From contig SCVU01000691.1 of NCBI GenBank assembly GCA_004296785.1, positions 1 to 7,534 of the forward strand: DNA of 7,534 bases, in the 5' to 3' direction. Source of the stretch: Planctomycetota bacterium (GTDB taxonomy: Bacteria > Planctomycetota > UBA1135 > GCA-002686595). Both the position numbers and the translations under genes were made by a program. The notes under the pieces are model-generated. The model worked only from the letters and a program-made list of their open reading frames with translations, was not told the DNA's origin and did no database searches. How positions within the stretch are numbered: position 1 is the first letter of the stretch; each line of letters starts with the position of its first letter. Shown here piece after piece: positions 1 to 4,999 of this stretch.

Positions 1-50
1 CGACGCCTCGCGGACTGGCGGACGCGCGGCTCCGGTGACTCGCAACGTTC

Positions 51-74
51 GTCAAGCACTTGGCTCGGCTTGAC
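51..74 (+). promoter_or_regulatory. Inverted repeat overlapping a possible -35 box upstream of the zinc-ribbon gene
   Basis: GTCAAGC (51-57) and GCTTGAC (68-74) form a perfect 7-bp inverted repeat with a 10-base spacer. The right arm contains TTGAC, and TTGACT at 70-75 resembles a sigma-70 -35 box. No good -10 hexamer lies at the right distance; the best candidates near 92-98 are poor matches. The repeat could be an operator over a promoter for the gene at 177. It could instead be a factor-independent stem ending an upstream gene, but no T-run follows it. Confidence 0.3.
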
Positions 75-163
75 TTGCGGTTCACGCGCTCGATGCACAT
101 TCGCGCTTGGCAACGCGCGTGCGTGGTGGATCTCCACGCTCAGCGCGTGACGCGGGCAACGAC

Positions 164-168
164 GAGGA
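164..168 (+). promoter_or_regulatory. Ribosome binding site that sets the zinc-ribbon start at 177
   Basis: GAGGA at 164-168 lies 8 bases before the ATG at 177. The same frame is open further upstream, with possible starts at 60 and 93. Those would add an Arg-rich leader with no recognisable features and have no comparable Shine-Dalgarno site, so 177 is preferred. Confidence 0.6.
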
Positions 169-176
169 CGCACATC

Positions 177-386
177 ATGGAGAACTCCTTCTACGCCGAT
201 CGCAAGTACTGCCACCACTGCGGTGACTACGTGCACTACCTGATGAGCCTCGAGCACTCGTACTGCGCGGCGTGCGGCAACCGCGTCCGCCTGTTCTCCG
301 AGGCCGACTGGCAACAGTTCCACGATCAGATCCGCGACCAGCGCCCGAAGGGCGGCCGCCCGCGCAAGAACCGCGAGTCCGCGTAG
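177..386 (+). CDS. Small zinc-ribbon protein with AT-hook-like basic tail (69 aa, uncharacterised)
   Basis: Two CxxC knuckles are visible, CHHC at residues 12-15 and CAAC at 30-33. They are 14 residues apart and the second is followed by Gly-Asn, which is the layout of a four-cysteine zinc ribbon. An aromatic, acidic segment (about 40-55) follows. The C-terminus is basic and contains GGRPRK at 59-64, which resembles the GRP core of AT-hook DNA-binding motifs. The start at 177 is supported by GAGGA 8 bases upstream. There is no signal peptide or membrane segment, so the protein should be cytoplasmic. The metal ribbon plus basic tail suggests nucleic-acid binding, perhaps a small transcription or ribosome-associated factor, but this is inference. 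I do not recognise a named family. The gene stands alone on the + strand and faces the TPR gene. Confidence 0.75.
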   Translation: MENSFYADRKYCHHCGDYVHYLMSLEHSYCAACGNRVRLFSEADWQQFHDQIRDQRPKGGRPRKNRESA

Positions 387-389
387 TCG

Positions 390-410
390 CGCGCGGCGAG
401 GTTCCGCGCG
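390..410 (+). terminator. Possible hairpin terminator after the zinc-ribbon gene
   Basis: CGCGCGG (390-396) and CCGCGCG (404-410) pair as a perfect 7-bp all-GC stem with a 7-base loop. The stem starts 4 bases after the stop codon at 384-386. No T-run follows, so it is not a classic intrinsic terminator, although it could still stabilise or end the message. Chance GC palindromes are common at this base composition. Confidence 0.3.
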
Positions 411-412
411 GC

Positions 413-470
413 GACGCCCGCCGCGACGACGCCCGCCGCGTGGACGCCCGGCGCGAGAACGCCCGCGACC
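413..470. repeat. 15-bp tandem repeat, about 3.9 copies, between convergent genes
   Basis: Consecutive 15-base units begin GACGCCCGCCGCGAC (413-427), GACGCCCGCCGCGTG (428-442) and GACGCCCGGCGCGAG (443-457). They are followed by a partial AACGCCCGCGACC (458-470). A weaker copy (9 of 15 matches) may precede them at 398-412. Read on from the zinc-ribbon stop in the same frame, the units give TPAAT, TPAAW and TPGAR. The array lies wholly between the stop of the zinc-ribbon gene and the stop of the TPR gene. Confidence 0.75.
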
Positions 471-473
471 GGA

Positions 474-1823
474 TCAGCGCGCCTCGCCCGAGTTGAGGCG
501 CCGCCACATCTCGCCCGCTCGGATCTGGTTCGTCGAGTCCCCGACCGCCTGGTACCACTGCTCGAGCCGCTTCCACGCGGCGACGTCCTCCGCGCAGAGC
601 TTCTCGAGCGCCTGCGCCGCGTTCTCCGCGGCCGCGCGACTGCCGGTGCGCTCGAACGCATCGAGCGCGAGGATCCGGATGTCGACCTCCGCGACGCCCG
701 GCGGCCGCGATTGCGCGGCGATGTCGAGCGCCTCGCTCAGGCCGCGCAGGTCGCGCATCTTCGTGTGCAGCTCGACGAGCCGCAGCGCGAGTGAGTGCGT
801 GTCCGGCGGCCGGTACGCGACGCGCGCCTCGAGCGCGCGCACGTCCTGTGCGACCCGCGCGACTTCCTTCCAGTTCGCCTGCGCGAGCTCGGCCGCTTCG
901 TCGTCGCCGAGCTCGTGCAGGCACTGCGAGATCAGGTACCACGGGCGCGGATCGCCCGGCGCGAGCTCGCGCGCGCGCTCGGCCGCCTCGAGCGCCGCCT
1001 TCGACTCGCCCTGGTCGTACAGCACCTGCGCGAGGAACGCCTGCGCCTCGGCGTGATCGGGCTCGAGCTGCAGCACGCGCCGCAGCCCTTCGAGCGCGCC
1101 GTCGAGATCGCCGAGGCGCATCTTCGACAGCGCGAGCCCGCGCAGCGCCTCGGGGCTCGACGGATTCGCGGCGACGACCGCCTCGTAGTGCGCGAGCGCC
1201 TGCTCGTAGCGACCGAGCCCGTAGTAGCAGTGCGCGAGCGCCTGCGTCGTGCCGACCTGGTCCGGTGCGTGCGCGAGGAAGCGCTCGTGCGCCTCGATCG
1301 AATCCTCGTAGCGCCGCAGCTTGTAGTAGGTCGCGCCGAGCATCAGCTGCGCCGGCGGGTAGTCGGGCTGCTCGGTGAGCAGCGCATACAGCCGCTCGAG
1401 CGCGTCCTTGAAATCGCGCCGCAGGAACGCCCGCCCCGAGTCCGCGAAGCTCTGCTTCTGCGCGTCCGTCAGCGCGCCGAGCGGGTTCTTGCTCGCGTAC
1501 ACGTCGGCCCACGCACCGGGCGCCGCGCGCGGGAGCTCGAGCGGCCGACGCGCGAACACGCCCTGCCGCGACAGCGGCGCACTGACCGGCGCGCCGCCGT
1601 CGGCCGCGGTCGCGCCCGCGTCGTGCCGCGTGATGGAGTCCTCGCTCGGCGCCGCTGCGCCGCGCAGCGCCTGCGCGACGTCCTGCGCGGACATCCCGGG
1701 CGCGACGCTCGAGATCGCGGGCGCGGACTGCGGTGCTTCGGCCGTCGCATCGGCCGGCGCATCGCCGCACGCGGCGGCGAGGATCGTGCACAGTGCGATC
1801 GCAAGCGGTGCGAGCTTGTTCAC
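474..1823 (-). CDS. TPR-repeat lipoprotein (449 aa)
   Basis: The start is GTG at 1823, with GAGGAGG 7 bases upstream. The N-terminus has a Lys at residue 3, a hydrophobic stretch (4-18) and a lipobox-like LAAAC with Cys at 19. This suggests export and lipid anchoring. Residues 20-110 form an Ala/Pro-rich linker, probably disordered. About five tetratricopeptide repeats follow from roughly 125 to 315. Examples are the units around GRYEQALAHYEAVVAANP (204-221) and GDLDGALEGLRRVLQLEP (238-255). Helical, less regular repeats continue to the C-terminus. TPR arrays mediate protein-protein contacts. The start overlaps the stop of the upstream ASPIC/FG-GAP gene by 4 bp (GTGA), which points to coupled translation and equal output. 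The likely role is an envelope-anchored scaffold or partner for that propeller protein; the partner claim is inference. Confidence 0.85.
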   Translation of the reverse strand: MNKLAPLAIALCTILAAACGDAPADATAEAPQSAPAISSVAPGMSAQDVAQALRGAAAPSEDSITRHDAGATAADGGAPVSAPLSRQGVFARRPLELPRAAPGAWADVYASKNPLGALTDAQKQSFADSGRAFLRRDFKDALERLYALLTEQPDYPPAQLMLGATYYKLRRYEDSIEAHERFLAHAPDQVGTTQALAHCYYGLGRYEQALAHYEAVVAANPSSPEALRGLALSKMRLGDLDGALEGLRRVLQLEPDHAEAQAFLAQVLYDQGESKAALEAAERARELAPGDPRPWYLISQCLHELGDDEAAELAQANWKEVARVAQDVRALEARVAYRPPDTHSLALRLVELHTKMRDLRGLSEALDIAAQSRPPGVAEVDIRILALDAFERTGSRAAAENAAQALEKLCAEDVAAWKRLEQWYQAVGDSTNQIRAGEMWRRLNSGEAR

Positions 1824-3592
1824 TTCGAGCCCTCCTCGCGCTGGATCGTCAGCGCGCGATCGACGGGCACCGACTTCAGCACCTGCACGCGGCCGTCGGG
1901 CCACACCACCTCGAGCTCGTCGACAACCGCCGCCGCACCCAGCCCGAAGTGCGCGTCCGGCGGGATCGCGGCCTGGTATCCGCCCGAGGTGCGGATCTCG
2001 CGCGTGCGCACGACGTCGCCGCACTTGACGGTCACGCGCGCGCCGAGCGCCATCGTGTTGGGTCCGGCGCTGCGCAGCGCGACGCGCAACCAGTGCGTGT
2101 CCGGCTGCGCGCCGCGGTTCTCGAGCACGCGCACGCTGCCGCCGAGCTCGAGCGCGACGAGATCGAGATCGCCGTCGCCGTCGAGATCGGCCGCCGCGCT
2201 CGCGCGCGACACGCGCGGACCGGCGTCGGACAGGAGCTCGGGCGCGAACTTCGGCTTCGCGCGCAGCGCCGACACGTTGCGGTAGAGCTGGTCCTGCTGC
2301 GCGTAGCTCGAATCGGTGCCTGGCTCGTCGGCCTGCGGATACACATGGCCGTTGAACACGTGCGCGTCGAGATCGCCGTCGTGGTCGTAGTCCTCGAGCG
2401 CCGTGCCCCAGCCGAGCAGCGGCCGGCTCGGTCCGCCCAGGCCGAGCGGCCCGCCGCTCTCCTTGAACATCGGCGGCAGCTTGGCGCCGTTCTTCGGCGG
2501 GCGCTCGAAGGGCCGGAACAGCGCGTTCTCCTCGCCGCTGAACACCGTGACGAACAGCTCGGCGAGTCCGTCGCCGTCGACGTCGTTGCAGCCGATGCCC
2601 ATCGACGCGAGCTCCTTGCCCGAGCTCGTCGTCGCGACGCCGCGCGCGAAGCCGACCTCGGCGAAGGTGCCGCCGCGGTTCTCCCACAGGCAGTTCGGCT
2701 GCGAGTCGTTCGCGACGAACAGGTCGGCGTCGCCGTCGCGGTCGTAGTCGAGCGGCATCGCGCCCAGGCCGAACGCCGCGTTCGACGGGCGGAAGCCGGC
2801 GCTCATCGTCGCGTCGGTGAACGCACTCGTGCCGGCGGGCGGCGGCGGCGGCTGGCCCTCGACCGGCTCGCGCGCGCGCCACGCGCTCGCGCCGCCGTTG
2901 TGGAACAGCTGGTCGTGCACCGGCGTGAGACCTTCGGGCCCGCACATCACCGGCAGCTCCTTCCAGCGGCACTTGCCCGCGCTGCGCGACGCGATCTCGC
3001 GCGTGTCGAACGCGAGGTAGCGGATCACCGCGAGATCGAGCCAGCCGTCGGCGTCGTAGTCGAACGCGGCCGCGCTCGTGCTCCAGCCGTCGCCGACGAA
3101 GCCGGGCTTGTCGACTTCGCGAAACCCCTTGCCCGCCTGATTGAGGAACAGCCGCGTCGGCCCCCACTGCGTGACGACGAGATCGAGCCAGCCGTCGCCG
3201 TCGAAGTCGCCGGTCGCGCAGCCCATCCCCCAGCGACCGCCGCTCATCTTCCACGCATCGCCGGCGGGCTCGAAGCGGATGCCGGCCGCCGTGCTCTGGT
3301 TCAGGAACAGGCGCGGCGGATAGCCAGGCGCGCCGAGCTTCGCGCGCTCCTCGTCGTTCGCGGCTTCGTAGCGCTGCACGCGCTCGAGCGTCGAGCCGTC
3401 GACGACGACGAGATCGGGATCGCCGTCGCCGTCGAAGTCGCCGAGCGCGACGCCGCCGCCGTTGACCTCGATGATGTACTCCTTCGCCGCCGTGCCGCAG
3501 GTCGTCTTGACGTCGGGCAGCGCGGTCGCGCCGACGTCGCGGAACTGCGCGGCGGGCGGCGCTTGGAGGGCGAGCATCAGGCTGAGGAACAT
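1820..3592 (-). CDS. FG-GAP/VCBS repeat protein with C-terminal ASPIC/UnbV domain (CRTAC1-like, 590 aa)
   Basis: Seven calcium-loop motifs of the D-x-D-x-D-G-x-x-D-L type begin at residues 52, 129, 178, 282, 337, 401 and 469 (for example DFDGDGDPDL and DYDADGWLDL). These are diagnostic of an FG-GAP/VCBS beta-propeller. Residues about 515-585 match the ASPIC/UnbV domain (LGARV..., RTSGGYQA, HFGLG, VVWPDG). Cys208 and the following VMCGPEGL segment resemble the CRTAC1-like family. The protein is probably exported, but its leader is short and lacks a basic n-region (MFLSLMLALQ). An in-frame TAG at 3608-3610 leaves no alternative upstream start. No Shine-Dalgarno precedes the ATG; a run of six C's is there instead. 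It is the middle gene after LOG (39-bp gap) and is coupled to the TPR gene. The biochemical function of bacterial members is unknown to me; calcium-dependent adhesion or complex assembly is plausible. Confidence 0.88.
   Translation of the reverse strand: MFLSLMLALQAPPAAQFRDVGATALPDVKTTCGTAAKEYIIEVNGGGVALGDFDGDGDPDLVVVDGSTLERVQRYEAANDEERAKLGAPGYPPRLFLNQSTAAGIRFEPAGDAWKMSGGRWGMGCATGDFDGDGWLDLVVTQWGPTRLFLNQAGKGFREVDKPGFVGDGWSTSAAAFDYDADGWLDLAVIRYLAFDTREIASRSAGKCRWKELPVMCGPEGLTPVHDQLFHNGGASAWRAREPVEGQPPPPPAGTSAFTDATMSAGFRPSNAAFGLGAMPLDYDRDGDADLFVANDSQPNCLWENRGGTFAEVGFARGVATTSSGKELASMGIGCNDVDGDGLAELFVTVFSGEENALFRPFERPPKNGAKLPPMFKESGGPLGLGGPSRPLLGWGTALEDYDHDGDLDAHVFNGHVYPQADEPGTDSSYAQQDQLYRNVSALRAKPKFAPELLSDAGPRVSRASAAADLDGDGDLDLVALELGGSVRVLENRGAQPDTHWLRVALRSAGPNTMALGARVTVKCGDVVRTREIRTSGGYQAAIPPDAHFGLGAAAVVDELEVVWPDGRVQVLKSVPVDRALTIQREEGSK
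1831..1837 (-). promoter_or_regulatory. Strong Shine-Dalgarno for the TPR gene, inside the ASPIC gene
   Basis: On the - strand this reads GAGGAGG, 7 bases before the GTG at 1823. It lies within the last codons of the ASPIC/FG-GAP gene. Together with the GTGA start/stop overlap it fixes the TPR start and supports re-initiation by ribosomes finishing the upstream gene. Confidence 0.8.
3031..3211 (-). repeat. Exact 20-bp intragenic repeats over FG-GAP calcium-loop codons
   Basis: CGAGATCGAGCCAGCCGTCG occurs at 3031-3050 and again at 3178-3197. CCGTCGCCGTCGAAGTCGCC occurs at 3192-3211 and again outside this span at 3423-3442. All sit on codons for the DGDG/DGWLDL calcium loops of the propeller. 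They reflect repeat-unit ancestry or strong codon constraint, not a mobile element. Confidence 0.6.
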
Positions 3593-3631
3593 GCGGGGGG
3601 CTTCGAGCTAGGGGGGCGCGTCGGTCGGCGG

Positions 3632-4222
3632 CTACGTGTGCTCGCGTGCGATCCAGCGCGGAACGAGCGGCGCATCATAGTTTTCCAGACGGTCGAGCAG
3701 CCGCGCGGGATCCGTGTCGGCGACGACCATCGAGCGGTTGAGCGGCTGCACGAACTTCTCTTCCACCGCGTGGTCGAAGAGCGCGAGCAGCGCGTCGTAG
3801 TACCCGTCGACGTTGAGCAATCCGCAGGGCTTTCCGTGCAGGCCGAGCTGACTCCAGGTAAGCACCTCGCAAAACTCCTCGAAGGTGCCGAAGCCGCCGG
3901 GGAGCGCGACAAACGCGTCGGAAAGGTTCGCCATCAGCGCCTTGCGCTCGTGCATCGTCTCGACGACGTGCAGCTTCGTGAGCCCGAGGTGGCCGACTTC
4001 GCGGTCCATCAGCGCGCGCGGGATCACGCCGATCGCTTGACCGCGCGCCGCGAGCACGGCGTCGGCGATGGCGCCCATCAGGCCGACGCGGCCGCCGCCA
4101 AAGACGAGCGCCACGTTGCGCTTGGCGAGCAGCGCGCCGAAGTGCTCGGCGGCGCGGCGATACGACGGGCGCAGGCCCTCGCTCGAGCCGCAGAACACGC
4201 ACAGGCTTCGCAGCGCTGCCAT
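3632..4222 (-). CDS. LOG-family protein, nucleotide 5'-monophosphate phosphoribohydrolase (196 aa)
   Basis: The protein begins with a Rossmann-like strand (LCVFCGSS, 7-14) and has the glycine-rich FGGGRVGLMG at 41-50. It also carries the LOG signature MHERK (90-94) with Arg93, and PGGFGTFEE (108-116) with Glu116. Arg and Glu of these motifs are the catalytic pair in the family. Members hydrolyse the N-glycosidic bond of adenine-type nucleoside monophosphates, giving base plus ribose 5-phosphate. In plants and some bacteria this releases active cytokinins. The 196-residue length is normal for the family, and there is no signal peptide, so it is cytoplasmic. The ATG at 4222 is the natural start because the conserved fold begins at once; no clear Shine-Dalgarno is seen. 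It heads the leftward gene cluster and diverges from thiE. The physiological substrate here cannot be read from sequence, and older names such as lysine decarboxylase are misannotations. Confidence 0.92.
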   Translation of the reverse strand: MAALRSLCVFCGSSEGLRPSYRRAAEHFGALLAKRNVALVFGGGRVGLMGAIADAVLAARGQAIGVIPRALMDREVGHLGLTKLHVVETMHERKALMANLSDAFVALPGGFGTFEEFCEVLTWSQLGLHGKPCGLLNVDGYYDALLALFDHAVEEKFVQPLNRSMVVADTDPARLLDRLENYDAPLVPRWIAREHT

Positions 4223-4270
4223 CGCGCCAGTGTGACGCAGCGGCGCGGGGCGCCACAATGGCGCGCTTCC
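4223..4270. promoter_or_regulatory. 48-bp divergent LOG/thiE promoter region with palindrome 4250-4264
   Basis: Both divergent genes must be driven from about this 48-bp gap or from inside each other's coding sequence. GCGCCA (4250-4255) and TGGCGC (4259-4264) make a perfect 6-bp inverted repeat with a 3-base spacer, a possible operator. A weak + strand promoter can be drawn: GTGACG (4232-4237), 16 bases, CACAAT (4254-4259), each matching consensus at 4 of 6 positions. It would give a very short leader or none for thiE. No TPP riboswitch would fit. Confidence 0.3.
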
Positions 4271-4999
4271 ATGGCGAGCTTCGACGATCCGGCGACGCGG
4301 CGCGAGCGGTTGCGCGACGCGCGCCTGATGTTGCTGTTCACGCCGTCGCTGTGCGGAACTCGCGGCGGGAACGACGCGCGCGATCCGCTCTCGTCGCGCG
4401 ACGCGCTCGACGTGCTCGACGCGGCGCTGCCGCACGTCGACGTCGTGCAGGTGCGGATCAAGGCGCCGGGAGAGCCGAGTCATGCGCGCGACGTGCACGA
4501 CTGGACCGAGCGCGTGCTCGCGCTCGTCGCGGCGCGGCCGACTTCGCGCGAGCGAGTGCTCGTGATCGTCGACGACTGCGTCGACGTCGCCGCCGTGCTC
4601 GCGGCGCGTGGGTGCGCGGGCGTGCACGTCGGACAGGACGATCTGCCGGCCGAGGAGGTGCGCCGCTTGCTCGACGCACAGCTGCTCGTCGGCGTCTCGA
4701 CGCACGACATGCAGCAGGTCGCGCTCGCCGAGGACGCGGGCGCCGATTACCTCGGCTTCGGGCCGGTGCACGCGACGGCGACGAAGGGCTACGAGCGCGG
4801 GCTCGGTGCCGAAGCCGCGTGGATCGCGCAGTCGGCGACGCCGCTGCCGGTGTTCCCGATCGGCGGGATCGCACTCGAGAACGCGAACGAGCTCGCGCAG
4901 ATCGGGCGCGCGGCGGTGAGCTCAGCGATCCTGGGCGCTGCCGACCCTGCGCGTGCCGCGCGCGAGCTGCGCGAGCTGCTCGCAGACGACGACGGCTAG
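4271..4999 (+). CDS. thiE: Thiamine-phosphate synthase ThiE (242 aa)
   Basis: This enzyme joins hydroxymethylpyrimidine pyrophosphate and thiazole phosphate to give thiamine phosphate and pyrophosphate in the cytoplasm. Family motifs appear in TIM-barrel order: VQVRIK (59-64, Arg62 and Lys64), VDD at 100-102, GVHVGQDD (117-124), GVSTH (141-145), DYLGFGPVHATATKG (159-173, with the phosphate-contacting TATK) and PIGGI (196-200). The intact GQDD, STH and TATK motifs favour ThiE over the regulator-like TenI. An oddity is that the usual Asn-Asp-Arg after the central strand reads Asp-Asp-Cys (101-103). The N-terminus is also longer than usual, with an insertion around residues 24-40. The start at 4271 is chosen by homology. 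An in-frame GTG at 4232 is possible, and neither start has a clear Shine-Dalgarno. The gene is alone on the + strand, with no other thi gene in view, and its stop overlaps the convergent gene. Confidence 0.88.
   Translation: MASFDDPATRRERLRDARLMLLFTPSLCGTRGGNDARDPLSSRDALDVLDAALPHVDVVQVRIKAPGEPSHARDVHDWTERVLALVAARPTSRERVLVIVDDCVDVAAVLAARGCAGVHVGQDDLPAEEVRRLLDAQLLVGVSTHDMQQVALAEDAGADYLGFGPVHATATKGYERGLGAEAAWIAQSATPLPVFPIGGIALENANELAQIGRAAVSSAILGAADPARAARELRELLADDDG

Noticed and set aside
413..470. Short CRISPR-like array
   Set aside because: The 15-bp units are directly adjacent with no unique spacers, so it is a simple tandem repeat.
175..1791. 538-codon - strand open frame
   Set aside because: It is an Arg/Ala-rich shadow of the TPR gene in another frame, with no family motifs, and it runs through the tandem repeat and antisense to the zinc-ribbon gene.
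795..2285. 496-codon + strand open frame
   Set aside because: It is antisense to the TPR and ASPIC genes. Its composition is that of a GC-driven shadow and it has no domain.
1824..3254. Upstream extension of the TPR frame on the - strand
   Set aside because: It is an Arg-rich frame shadow of the ASPIC/FG-GAP gene. The lipoprotein signal and strong Shine-Dalgarno place the true start at 1823.
1733..4270. Long + strand open frame leading into thiE
   Set aside because: It is antisense to the ASPIC/FG-GAP and LOG genes, Arg/Ala/Val-rich and without any domain. Only the part from 4271 matches ThiE.
4223..4270. TPP riboswitch upstream of thiE
   Set aside because: The 48-bp gap is too short for the THI element, and its conserved CUGAGA-type core is absent.
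4271..4999. TenI-like regulator instead of ThiE
   Set aside because: The GQDD, STH and TATK substrate motifs are present. TenI proteins lack several of these catalytic residues.
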